Positions 1 to 9,165 of a stretch of 64,000 nt of DNA are shown piece after piece (position 1 is the first letter of the stretch; every line of letters begins with the position of its first letter). The stretch is taken from assembly GCF_963576545.1 (NCBI RefSeq), contig NC_083638.1, positions 3,643,619 to 3,707,618 of the forward strand, written 5' to 3'. The position numbers and the translations under genes were made by a program. The notes below the pieces were generated by a model. It did not search any database and had not been told where the DNA came from. It saw only the letters and a program-made list of their open reading frames with translations. This DNA is from Limanda limanda. Its lineage: Eukaryota; Chordata; Actinopteri; Pleuronectiformes; Pleuronectidae.

Positions 1-235
1 GCCGGCCACTACTCCGAGCCGCTACTTCCGGTTTCCGGTTTGATGGCAATGTTTTTGTGTTACAGTAAATAGGGCCGCGAGAAGCGCCTCCGCCCGCACT
101 GTTAACGTCTGTGTGAGTCTGCAGTGATTTCACCGATCAGAACCTCGGCCCACAACGTTCGCTTGAGGGCTGAGGGGTGAATCACTGTTAATCTATCTCT
201 GGCTTGTTTTTAAGAGCTTCTTTGAACTCTCCTTA
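1..235. promoter_or_regulatory. GC-rich, CpG-containing stretch, possible promoter edge
   Basis: The first ~200 bases are richer in G, C and CpG than anything nearby, with an ETS-type ACTTCCGG at 24-31 followed by a second TTTCCGG. This resembles the start of a vertebrate CpG-island promoter cut by the window edge. No coding exon is visible in it. It is weak evidence and could simply be GC-rich repeat DNA. Confidence 0.3.
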
Positions 236-238
236 CAT

Positions 239-239
239 G

Positions 240-268
<29 letters not shown>
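239..268. repeat. (CT)n microsatellite
   Basis: An uninterrupted CT dinucleotide run of about 30 bases. Confidence 0.95.
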
Positions 269-270
<2 letters not shown>

Positions 271-487
271 TCTAAACCGACCTATACACACTTCCGATCT
301 GTATTTATAATACAGGTCATGTCACATAGTTAAATCTATGCTTAGAGAGGCTGAACACATCTGGAAACCATTCGGCCCCCAAAGCCAAGCAGAGATAAGA
401 ATTCTCTTTGTCTAAAATTTCCTTTGTGTAATTCATGTGACGACCACCAGTGTGCGCTCCGGCCACATGGTGTCATTAACATAGACT

Positions 488-670
488 CCATCTTGAATAA
501 CGCAAGTTAACCCACCATTTTGAGTCTATTACTGCCACGCCTCCGCTCTCTCTCTCCTCCCATCCTGGCTCTAAATTCATAACGGCTCCGCCATCTTGTT
601 TTGTAGTCAATCCGCCATTTTGAGAGTTTTTAGGCCTTGATTCCACGAATCATGATCGGCCGCCATCTTA
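488..670 (-). promoter_or_regulatory. Cluster of five YY1-like motifs
   Basis: On the minus strand, AAGATGG(CGG) or AAAATGG(CGG) cores occur at 488-495, 513-523, 588-598, 612-622 and 660-670. The last fits the YY1 consensus AAGATGGCGGC exactly, and all five point the same way. Such clusters occur in vertebrate promoters and in some transposon 5' ends. No transcript start can be assigned. Confidence 0.4.
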
Positions 671-721
671 GATGTGACTGCGTCATCGCCACGCCCCCTT
701 TCTTTTCTCTCGCTCTCTCTC

Positions 722-732
722 TCACACACACA

Positions 733-768
<36 letters not shown>
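722..768. repeat. (CA)n microsatellite
   Basis: A CA run with one interruption. Apparent short reading frames across it, rich in Cys-Val or Thr-His, are products of the repeat. Confidence 0.95.
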
Positions 769-773
<5 letters not shown>

Positions 774-837
774 TTTGATAGACACAGACAGATACACACA
801 CACAGAGACACATAGATGGACCAGAGGTTACATGCGT

Positions 838-1125
838 GTTCTAAATTGTGATAAGCTGCTCTTGTTATCTTTGAAATATGGGAGTTTGTTAAAATGATAA
901 ATCATTAAATAACACTAACTTTATTTCACATACACACACATAGACTCACATACACAGAGAGACACTTTGACACAGACACACACACATAGAGACAGACATA
1001 CATAGGTAGACCGCAGGTTTTACATGTATTTTCCGAATTGTGATAAGTGCTGCTGCTGTGTTTATCTTTGAAATATTGGAGCTTGTTAAAATGATAAATC
1101 ATTGAATAACATTATAACTTTATTT
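838..1125. repeat. Diverged tandem duplication, about 190 bp period
   Basis: The stretch after 838 (AATTGTGATAAG, TTTGAAATAT, GTTAAAATGATAAATCATT) reappears from about 1033 with small changes. Each copy is joined to an ACACAC/GACACAGAC simple repeat. Confidence 0.8.
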
Positions 1126-1139
1126 CCCCTTTTTAATAA

Positions 1140-1660
1140 ATACTTTTGTAATTAAAGTATCTGTAGTCTGTGATTATTTGTGCATAAGTGTGTGATTGCA
1201 GCTGGATTATGATTGCCTGTGCTCGAACTTAGAAGCCTTCACTGTTTATTAAGTAATCGTTAATATTAAAATATTGACATTATTAATTTGACATTTATCA
1301 TTATGAGACTGATAATTATAGCTTGACATCGTTGGTCCCTGGAAACCAGGGTGGTGCCCCCCCTTTCTCAATTATTAATATAGATAGTATTATTCTTAAA
1401 TTGATAATTTTATTGTTTTTGACTAATTATTTTCATTATTCTTGGTTGATAACCTTATCATTGTTAATTGATAGCTTGTACTTTCTAATTGATAATTCCT
1501 ATTTTCTCATTAGTGGTTTTATTGTTATTTGATTACTGATCATCTTCAATTAATAATTTAATTATTTTTGATAGATAATTTCTAGTATTTTAATAATCAT
1601 ATTTCATGATTATTAATAATTAGCCAACGTCAAGTCTACTCCTATTGCACAACATATGGA
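1140..1660. other. AT-rich DNA, no gene seen
   Basis: Very AT-rich, with many near-repeats of TTGATAATT-like words. A CCCTGG AAA CCAGGG palindrome lies near 1338-1352. No splice-bounded exon or known repeat was recognised. Confidence 0.6.
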
Positions 1661-1717
1661 AAGTAAAGACAAAATAAGACAACAAATGGGTATAGAAACA
1701 GTTGTTTATTTATGATT

Positions 1718-3171
1718 CTAAAAGTCAGCATAACAGGAATCATCAGGGGCAAGTGTGCCACGGGACACTATGTCGTTCTGCCATGTAACCGCTCCCTCTG
1801 GTCTCAGAAAGAATTGCGAAAATTCCTTCCTCACAGCCATAGCAGCTCTGGTGGAACGGCTCCTTGCGATCTGTGGTGTCTGTGAGAGATTAGAGTCGCC
1901 AGCCACCACTCTGCGCCACTCACCAGGCTGTACCGATCCTCCGGAGTCTGCATCAGAGAAACTGGGTGGGATGTAGCAGGTCCCGGGTGTGTTTGCCTCA
2001 TCTGTATAGGCCAGGTAATTGTGTAGCAGGCCTTCACAACATCCACAGCTTTGTCTGGTAGGAACTCAATTGCCCTGCCAAGAATTCTCCAACGTGCCGC
2101 CATGATCCCAAAGGCATTTTCAATGACCCTCCTGGCTCTGGAGAGTCTGTAGTTGAAAATCTGCTTCTCCCTGCTCAGATTTGCCCCTGATAATACAACA
2201 AAAAATGCAGAGTGTTACTGAATAGAACACGGTTGCACCACAATCATAGATAAGATACAACATTCTTTCAAATATCTATGCAATTCATTTATGGTTTGTG
2301 ACATACCTGGAAATGGACGCATGATGTGGGTGTGCAGGGGAAAGGCAGCATTAGCAACAATGACGTGGGGGGCATCGATCCTGGTCCCGGGAAGAAAAGT
2401 TGATGGCGGCAGGTTCATCTTGCTGTCGAGCAGCTATGATCCAAATGCGCTCTTCTTAAAAATGCCACCGTCGCTCTCCCGTCCATATCCCCCGACGTCC
2501 GCCATAGTGAAACGATACCTGGCGTCGCACGTTGCCATCAGGACAATAGAGTGACTACCTTTATAATTGAAGTAGTCACTCCCGGCATGAGGTGGTGCCT
2601 TGATGCTAACGTGCTTCCCGTCGAGGCTTCCAACACAGTTTGGGAAGTTCCAAAGTCGCCAAAAATCCGCTGCTACTGCTGTCCACTGGCTGGTTGAATG
2701 ACAGGGCAGGTGATCTGGTTGCAGAGCTGTCCACAACGCCTTGCAGACCTCGGAAACAATGGCAGATACGGTGCAGGACGCCAGTTTGTAGCTTGCCGCT
2801 ACAGCCTGTTGGCTTCCACCAGAAGCTAAAACTCGCAACGTCACAGCCAGTCTCTGGGCGGCATCAATTGGCATGTTGTGTGTCTCACAATGCCGTATAT
2901 GTGGTTCCACACGACGAAGAAGGTCATCAAATCTTGCAGCCGACATTCTAAAATACAGGAAGTGCATTTCTTTGTCCATGTCCCTCAGCGGTCGAACAAG
3001 CGTTGCATATTCGCCCATCCTCTGCCTCGATTGATTCAGTGGACGCACATGCCACCTCCGTCTCCTCTGTTGTGGTTGTTCTTCTCGCATCCTCCTTCGC
3101 AATATTATCATTTGCTGTTGAATGGTAATCATCTCCATCTCGTCCAACTCACTTTGACTCAAGTACTCCAT
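1718..3171 (-). pseudogene. PIF/Harbinger DDE transposase (HARBI1-like), broken
   Basis: Transposase of a PIF/Harbinger cut-and-paste DNA transposon. On the minus strand, exon 1 runs 3171 to 2307 and exon 2 runs 2186 to 1718, separated by a 120 bp GT-AG intron (2187-2306) that joins in frame. Landmarks: GSLDGKHV (first catalytic Asp), [22 protein letters not shown] (second Asp), RPFPG, and [11 protein letters not shown] with the catalytic Glu in exon 2; the C-terminus has the usual GAVTWQ. Two lesions are visible: an in-frame TAG at 2432-2434, just after SAFGS, and a one-base deletion near 2021-2026 in the conserved ACxHN region, after which the frame changes. An AATAAA lies beyond the stop on the minus strand near 1704-1709. 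The gene is therefore unlikely to give active transposase. The length (about 430 codons over both exons) is normal for the family. Confidence 0.9.
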
Positions 3172-3357
3172 CGTTCACGGTGTGTGTGGCGCGAACAGAA
3201 CTGGGAGAAACACTTAACGACGACGTCACACCAACAAAGAAGGCGTCTCTAAGCCGTCTTCGACAAAAAACGTTACTCCGCCTAGTTTTCTGGCGGTGAA
3301 TTGCGTTGCAACATGCGCAACCGAAGGGGATCTATGAACAAAACGAGTCCGTAGAAG

Positions 3358-3380
3358 CTGCGTGCGTGCGTGCGTGCGCA
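3358..3380. repeat. (TGCG)n short tandem repeat
   Basis: About five GCGT/TGCG repeats in the presumed 5' region of the Harbinger element. Confidence 0.8.
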
Positions 3381-3384
3381 AAAA

Positions 3385-3401
3385 CCGACTATAAATCAGC
3401 C
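3385..3401 (-). repeat. Candidate Harbinger terminal inverted repeat (5' end)
   Basis: Read on the minus strand this begins GGCTGATTTATAG, the style of terminus seen in fish Harbinger elements, and it is followed on the plus strand by TTA (3402-3404), a possible 3 bp TWA target duplication. No matching left-hand terminus was found near 1.65 kb, so the element may be truncated there. Confidence 0.45.
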
Positions 3402-3414
3402 TTAAGTAATATTG

Positions 3415-4040
3415 ACATGGAGAGAGATGAGGAGGTGCTTAAAGTTCCTCGTCTAAAAAGAAAGACCAGACCCTGAGTGTTTGATTGTGGGTTGGGGGGT
3501 GTTCATAAACGTTTGTATGTTTATAAATGTTTGAATGTATGTTTCTTATATGTAAAACTCAATAAATATATTGTTAAAAAAAAAAAAAAAGAAAGACCAG
3601 GAGCAACAGTGGAAGCTCAAAAGCTAAAAAAGGGACAGTGAAGAAAGGAGGGAGAGGAGCAGCAGAGTCAGAGTTCTAAAACTTAGAACATGAAGGGATT
3701 GAAAGTAGAGCATGGAGACAGACTCTGCTGACAGTGAATCCTCCCACGTCAGGGCAGGAAGCCAGAAGAACTCAAGAAGCTACAGTGAGGGGAAGATGGA
3801 AGTGTTTCTCTAGAAAACAAAGAACATGAGGGAATTGAAAGTAGAGGATTACTTCTCTGATAAAGAACAGTTTTTCAAACTCTGCCCGGCTGCACATGAG
3901 CAGCAAAGGCAGAGGAGGTTTCACTGACCAGGAGATGCATAGACTCAAGAAGATTGTTCAGACAATTAGACAACAGAAAAATAATGATGATGATGATGAA
4001 TAAAGTTTTAAATCCTGATAACCAATCAGTCCTGTTTTTG
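3415..4040 (+). pseudogene. Decayed 3' part of LINE (Tx1-like L1) ORF1
   Basis: Short basic reading frames (VPRLKRK; later VEDYFSDKEQFFKL and SDQE-like text) lie directly upstream of the ORF2 endonuclease region in the same orientation, matching the position of ORF1 in L1-type LINEs. The frame is broken by several stops and by the small insertion at 3470-3585. Assignment rests mostly on position and composition, so confidence is limited. Confidence 0.45.
3455..3600 (+). mobile_element. 5'-truncated LINE tail insertion with 15 bp TSD
   Basis: A 15-base direct repeat, AAAAAGAAAGACCAG, occurs at 3455-3469 and 3586-3600. Between them is a ~116 bp segment (3470-3585) that ends AATAAATATATTGTT plus a poly(A) run. 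This is the signature of target-primed reverse transcription: a very short 5'-truncated LINE 3' end, or a LINE-mobilised transcript tail, inserted into the older LINE ORF1 sequence. Some of the A residues may belong to the tail rather than to the duplication. Confidence 0.85.
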
Positions 4041-4063
4041 TGTGGGTTTTTATTATTTTACAA

Positions 4064-5114
4064 CATGAGTCTTTTCAACATTAGCTTGTTGAACATTAAC
4101 ACTGTGAAGAGGTCTCTGATGTTCCAGCAAATGAAACTGAAAAGAACTGAAGTGACGTTCTTACAAGAAACACATAGTGACTCAAAAAATGAGAATGACT
4201 GGAAAAGAGAGTGGGAGGGGCAGGTGGTCCTGAGCCACCTTAGCACAACCAGTGGGGGGGAAGTGGAAGTGGAGGAAGTGGAGGTGGTGGTGGAGGGCAG
4301 GCTACTGTTGGTGAGGGCAAAGGTCGAGCAGTTTTATTTTGTTTTCATGAATGTTTATGCTTCGGTCTGAGGACCCGACAGAGTCTGTTTTTTAAAGGTT
4401 TTAGACATGGTATTAAGCAAAGCAAAAATGTATGATTTTTTATTTTTAGGAGGAGATTTTAATTGCACAGAAGATGATGTTTTAGACAGCAACCACATGG
4501 AGCCCCAGAGAGCATCACAGAGTGCTCTGAGGCAGCTGCTGCAGGCCCATGATCTGTGTGATGTTTGGAGAAGAATGAATGACAATAAGAGACAATACAC
4601 CTGGACTCATTGCCGAGGGAATCTCGTTTCCATGGCGAGGTTGGACCGGTTTTATTGTTTTAAACATAGTTTTAGCATCTTCAGAAAGTGCAGTATACTT
4701 CCTGTTGGTTTTAAGGATCACGCGCTGGTTGTGCGCAACGTTTTTATCTCTAAATTAAAGTCCAGAAGTGCATACTGGCATTTTAACACGTCGCTTTTAT
4801 GTGATGCACATTTTAAGGATGTTTTTAAGTTTTTTTGTAGCGGTTTTAAAGAAAAAAAAATATTTTATCTCTTTAAAACTGTGGTGGGACTGTGGGAAGG
4901 TTGAAAAAAAGCATCTCTGTCAACAGTATACTCTCAATGTTACAAGAGACATAACCAGATCTATGGAGGATCTAGAGATTTAATAGATTCCACTGGAAAT
5001 CGTGATCATATTAAAGATCTCAAGTCAAATTGAGAGGCTATTTCAGAGGTCTGTTAAGCAATCGATACAATCTTTAGACCCAAGTTCACAACTTTTAAAA
5101 TTAAAGCTTTGTGA
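4064..5114 (+). pseudogene. Tx1-like L1 LINE ORF2: AP endonuclease domain, broken
   Basis: N-terminal part of a LINE ORF2. Endonuclease landmarks in order: ISLLNIN at the start, TFLQETHSD with the catalytic Glu, VNVYA-type text, GGDFNCTEDDVLD, TWTHCRGN, MARLDRFY, and DHALV. The endonuclease nicks target DNA for target-primed reverse transcription. Lesions: an in-frame TGA at 4368-4370 (the related fragment at 8.9 kb has TCA there), and a frameshift at the A-runs near 4850-4870, after which the reading continues in another frame (SLKLWWDCGKVE, to about 4983). The reverse transcriptase is absent because an antisense L2 piece replaces it from about 5115. The copy is dead. Confidence 0.85.
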
Positions 5115-5519
5115 TTCCAGGTTTCAGCTCGGGGGAAAGACAGGATTAGTTGGGTGTCATCAGCATAGCTATGGTAGGAAAAGGACCCAGGACGGAACCC
5201 TGAGGGTCCCCAGTAGTGAGAGGACAAGGTTCAGAAAAAGATCCTCTCCAAGTTACTCGATAAGTGTGGTCATTGAGTTAGGAAGGAGCAGGGAGAGAGC
5301 AGAGCCTGAGACACCCAGGTCCTTAAGGGAGGAAATAAGGATCTGGTGGTTCACTGTGTCAAATGCAGCGGAGAGGTCTAGAATGATGAGGACAGAGGAG
5401 ACAGAAGCAGCTCTAGCAGTGTGAAGCTGCTCAGAGACAGCAAGGAGTGTGTGGGTGTGTTTGTGTGTGTCCAGGGCGTCCTTGAGACTCAGACGTCTCC
5501 TCGTTAACTCCAGCAGCAT
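5115..5519 (-). pseudogene. L2/Rex-type (CR1-clade) LINE reverse transcriptase fragment
   Basis: On the minus strand the frame reads LDLSAAFDTVNHQIL (first catalytic Asp of the reverse transcriptase), then GDPQGSVLGPF, then directly YHSYADDTQL with the YADD active-site box at 5156-5167. In intact relatives a few dozen residues separate GPL from SYHSYADD, so an internal deletion has fused the two motifs. The piece is antisense to the surrounding L1 and appears to interrupt it. Confidence 0.8.
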
Positions 5520-5576
5520 AACGACAATAAAGGAGACGTCTCCTCGTTAACTCCAGCAGCATAACGACAATAAAGG
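5491..5576. repeat. 43 bp tandem duplication (two copies)
   Basis: The 43-base block starting AGACGTCTCCTCGTTAACTC is repeated immediately and exactly. Confidence 0.95.
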
Positions 5577-6104
5577 AGCTGAACTCAGATTTAATGACAG
5601 AGTGTCGTCGGACGTCCAGAGTTTCCTTGGAAACATCTTCACTCTCTTGCCTGTCTCATCCTGACAGGCTATTGGTTGGAGCTCCTAGGGAGAAGGCGGG
5701 CCCTGATGTTCTAGCTAATCGGACAGGAGGAGTTACAGTCACAGCTGCCCGATCTCAAATCAAATCAAATAAAAGTTTATTGTCACATGTACCAATGACA
5801 TCGGAGCAGTGAAATTCTTGTGACCTGGCAGGTCATACATCCTGGGTTAGATCCTGGTTTAGAAACTAGACGGAAGCAGGACAATACAGGGACTGATTCA
5901 TTCCAGAGGACTTAGATCTACTAGATATTTGGAAATACCCACTGCTGGACCTGGATTTAGTGGACCTGATCTGGGCTAAGGATTCCGACCCTGTTGATCA
6001 GAACTATCCTGTTCTGATTCAGACATGGTTTTGTTGAAAATTAAAACTTGGGCAGTGATTCTGCTGTGTGTTCTGCTGCTGGGGTGAGTAATCTTACTTT
6101 TAAC

Positions 6105-6650
6105 TTTTAAGACTTTTAACAGACTGGCACCGTCATATAACAGAACTTCTTATTATACACACTCCAGTAAGGGAACTGAGATCAGCCACTCAACTTCTCC
6201 TCGACAAACCACAGACAAAACTAGTAACAAGAGGAGAACGCGCATTCGTAGTGGCCGACCCAAACCTGTGGAACAACCTACCATTTCATATTAGATCTGC
6301 CCCGTCTCCAACACTGTTTAAACCATTATTAAAAACGCACCTGTTCTCCCAGGCTTTCTATTGAGTGTGTTTCAGTGCAGCTGATTTTATTTTTCATATC
6401 GTATATTTATATTTTATTTAGTTCTATTATTTTTATTATTATTAATATTCTTATATATTTTGATTTTACATTAATAATTGTATTTTATTTGTATCACTTG
6501 AACTTTAATGTATGTTTAATGTATTACTTGAATTTTAATGTACCACGTTGTAACTGTCCTTTGGCCGTGCCACTCATCCTGTACAGGACTTTGGTCAACC
6601 AAGTTGTTTTAAATGAGCTGTATAAATAAAATTGACATTGACATTGATTC
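6105..6650 (+). mobile_element. CR1/L2-type LINE 3' end in GT6 intron 1
   Basis: The frame contains RELRSATQLLLDK, then RAFVVADPNLWNNLPFHIRS and LKTHLFSQAFY before a stop, the typical C-terminus of CR1-clade LINE proteins. It is followed by an AT-rich 3' UTR and an ATTGAC-repeat tail near 6630-6650. The piece is 5'-truncated and dead. Its counterpart is at 54235-54775. Confidence 0.8.
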
Positions 6651-6984
6651 TGATGCTATTGATACGATTGATGACACTGACTGAACTGTTGAATGATTGT
6701 GTTTCTGTTTATATCTACAGACTGTTGTACAGCTCAGTCTGGAATTCCAGCAGGTAACACACACAAACGAATGTTCTTTGTTTTAATATTAACTGATTAA
6801 TTGATTGGTTATTAAATAATAATTGATCTTGTGTTTTTGTTTTCTAGAGTTATAAATCCCATAAAACAGAGTCAGATTTGACCTAAAAGAAGGTCAGTAA
6901 CTCTTTATTTTTCTGTTCAGTTAGTCTGACAGGCTGTTTTGTGTCCTTCCGCTTTCATTCTGTTTTAGTGATGTCACCTGCCTA

Positions 6985-7155
6985 TACACTGTGTGCACAA
7001 TTATTAGGCAAGGGGTATTTTGAACATATCATCAGTTTTATGCATATTTTCCAACTCCAAGCTGTATAAACTTGAATGCCTATTGGATTTAAGCATATCA
7101 GATGATGTGTACTTGTGTAATGAGGGAGGTGTGGAGATCAACACCCTGTAGAGGG
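6985..7155 (+). repeat. Interspersed-repeat fragment (CACAATTATTAGGCAA type)
   Basis: The stretch from GTGTGCACAATTATTAGGCA through TGTATAAACTTGAATGCC to GGAGATCAACACCCT matches, from memory, a repeat common in fish and amphibian genomes. The class was not determined. It also occurs in the second GT6 block (about 55103-55270). Confidence 0.5.
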
Positions 7156-7202
7156 AGCTGGTAGTTTATACGTCAGTTTGTGTCTTTGATCATAGTCGTA
7201 CT

Positions 7203-8012
7203 CAGGACTGGCCCTGGCAATGTTGGAGCCCTAGGCGAGATTTCAGATTGGCACCCCCCCCGACCCCCACACACACACGTATACACACACCCACACACAT
7301 GAACACATACACACACAAATTCCTTACTTCACTCCAAAGGTTACATTTATTAGATACTAAAACGAGTTTACAAAAAAATGTTTTTAATGAAATACTGCAT
7401 GTAGGCTATAAAAAACAATACAAATTTATAATAAAAAATATAGAAAGAGTCTGAAATCTGCTGTACTGACAGCCGATAGCTATTCATGTCCACAAAAATA
7501 AACATAAATGATGTGCATTTCTCCGCGCCGGATCAGGGGGTAAATGATGCTGGTCTTCACAGGTGACTGACCTGCACAAGCCTATAGCCACCCACCCCCC
7601 CACCAAGAGATTGTGTGCTTGTGTGTTTCTGTTTGGACACAATCCATTTTTCTGTGTTTATTCTGACCTGATTTGCTCAAGGTGAGCAGAAACAATAAAA
7701 CAGACCCCGAAAACCATCTCTGTAGATCATGAGCCGACCGCGTACCTTCCCGGCACTTACCAGTACTTCGCTGCCGGAGCGAACAGCCCGATTGATTATC
7801 ATGGGCACGGAAATGAGGAGTACAGCTTTTCGAGGTGCTTTGCGGCGGTTCTGCCTCCGGTGTGTCTCTGGGGTTAGAGGAGGATGGTGATGTTACTGCA
7901 TTGGTCAACATTGCATGTATCACGTCATGATAAGTCAGCCTCTTGTGGCGCCCTCTCGATGTTTTGCGCACTAGGCAACCGCCGGTGTCGCCTATGCCAG
8001 GAGACGCCCCTG
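7203..8012. mobile_element. hAT-type DNA transposon (810 bp) with 8 bp TSD, copy 1
   Basis: The element starts CAGGACTGGCCCTGG and ends GACGCCCCTG (CAGGGGCGTC on the other strand). It is flanked by GTCGTACT at 7195-7202 and again at 8013-8020. An 8 bp target duplication with CAGG termini is the hAT hallmark. The right flank runs straight into the GT6 reading frame (RTDV before the WEGTF region), so the insertion lies at or just inside that exon's 5' edge. On the minus strand, 7971-7582 is open for 129 codons (MRKTSRGRHKRLTYHD at its start), possibly the first exon of an ancestral transposase; no catalytic domain is present. It also contains an AC-rich tract at 7262-7316. Confidence 0.85.
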
Positions 8013-8399
8013 GTCGTACTGACGTGCAGACGATGACGTCCTGGTCGGTTCCAGTGGTTTGGGAGGGAACCTTCGACCCGGTTCTCCTCGACAGCCTCTA
8101 CCAGGTGAAGAACCTCACCATCGCAGCCACTGTGTTCGCCCAGGGAAAGTAAGATGTCACAGTGTTTACTTGTCTACACCCCATGAACACAGAGTTTCTG
8201 GTTTGACCTTTGCCTGGAGGTGACTCCTCTCACCTACTCCACAGGTACATTAGGTTCCTGAAAAAGTTTCTGGAGACCATGGAGCAGCACTTCTTCACAG
8301 ATGTGCATGTGTTCGTCTACACTGACCAGCCAAACAAGGTGCCCCAAGTCAAAATGGCCAGCGGCAGACAGGTAAAGGAAGTGTGTTCCCAATAAGGTG

Positions 8400-8850
8400 A
8401 GTTGGGGCTTGAAGCTGCCGCTTTATAAATTTAGCCCCTCCCTGGCAGGAGTCTGAGTCTGAGTCTAGTAACAGAGGCAGTGCCTTTGCTTGTTATTGTT
8501 GGATTGGAATGTGATTATTTCACTGTCTAAGCATCAACTAGAAATCCCTCTAGGTAGAGCTGCACTACCTTCACTACTCTTCCCTCTTTCTTCCTTTGAG
8601 CATTTAGTTTTTTTATCATCACATCAAGTTTAGCGTAGATCGCTGAGTGCAGGATACTGACAACCCCGATTTTGTGGGAATTGTTTGCTATCTTGTAGAA
8701 TAACCGGTTTTGTCACCAGCCTAAAACCAGGTGAGTGCACTCATGACAAGAGGTGAATTGAGTGCATTGGTGTTCTAATGAGGATCCACTTCTGATTCCC
8801 GGTATCATCTAGCATAAGATTTCTGTCTCATTTGATGTTTTTATTAAAGA
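8400..8850. other. GT6-block downstream DNA, no gene seen
   Basis: Contains a small GTCTGA tandem repeat near 8452-8468 and otherwise unremarkable sequence. No continuation of the GT6 catalytic domain was found here. Confidence 0.6.
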
Positions 8851-9060
8851 GGTGGTGGAGGGCAGACTACTGGTGGTAAGGGCAAAGGTCATGAGGTTAT
8901 GAATGTTTATGCTCCGGTCTCAGGACCCGACAGAGTCTGTTTTTTAAAGGATTTAGACACGGTTTTAAGTAAAAATGTATGATCTTTTATTTTTAAGGAG
9001 ATTTTAATTGTACAGAAGATGATGTTTTAGACAGGAACCACCTGGAGCTCCACAGACAAC
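8851..9060 (+). pseudogene. Tx1-like L1 endonuclease fragment
   Basis: A shorter, more decayed relative of the 4.3-4.5 kb L1 region: EEVVEGRLLVV-type text, then MNVYAPVSGPDRV, and a damaged form of the GDFNCTEDDVLDRNH segment at about 8997-9045. Also present at about 56975-57180. Confidence 0.75.
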
Positions 9061-9165
9061 GAAATGATCCTGTAAGGTGACACACTGAGTTCCATGGAAG
9101 AGCACAAGTGACAAAGAAATGGTGAACAAACACATGCATTAATGCAATAAAAAAAATAAAAATTC

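Larger units (their letters stand above)
6025..8371 (+). pseudogene. GT6-family glycosyltransferase (ABO/GBGT1-like), truncated copy 1
   Basis: Family 6 glycosyltransferases are Golgi type II membrane enzymes that add Gal or GalNAc in alpha-1,3 linkage. Exons with GT-AG borders: 6025-6083 (ATG, short cytoplasmic tail and hydrophobic anchor AVILLCVLLLG), 6721-6753 (LLYSSVWNSS), 6848-6892, about 8013-8148 (VPVVWEGTFDPVLL, then TIAATVFAQGK) and 8245-8371 (YIRFLKKFLETMEQHFF, then VFVYTDQPNKVP and ASGRQ). WEGTF and FTDQP-type motifs are diagnostic of the family. Exon 3 has an in-frame TGA at 6879-6881 where the second copy has TTA. A hAT element sits at the start of the WEGTF exon. The catalytic half after GRQ, including the DxD metal-binding motif, is absent from the window; reading on gives a stop at 8393-8395. 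This copy cannot encode an enzyme. Exons equivalent to mammalian 4 and 5 were not found. Confidence 0.85.
5669..9146 (+). repeat. Segmental duplication, copy 1 (GT6 block)
   Basis: About 3.48 kb that is almost identical to 53821-57277 and in the same orientation. It contains three upstream and two downstream GT6 exons, an intronic LINE 3' end, a hAT element with its target duplication, and a degraded L1 endonuclease piece. The copies differ by scattered substitutions and small indels. The match begins at CTATTGGTTGG and ends in ATTAATGCA, after which the flanks differ. Confidence 0.95.

Noticed and set aside
7582..7971. A 129-codon frame within the hAT element as a host gene
   Set aside because: It lies wholly inside the transposon and diverges after about 95 residues in the second copy. 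At most it is a relic first exon of a transposase.
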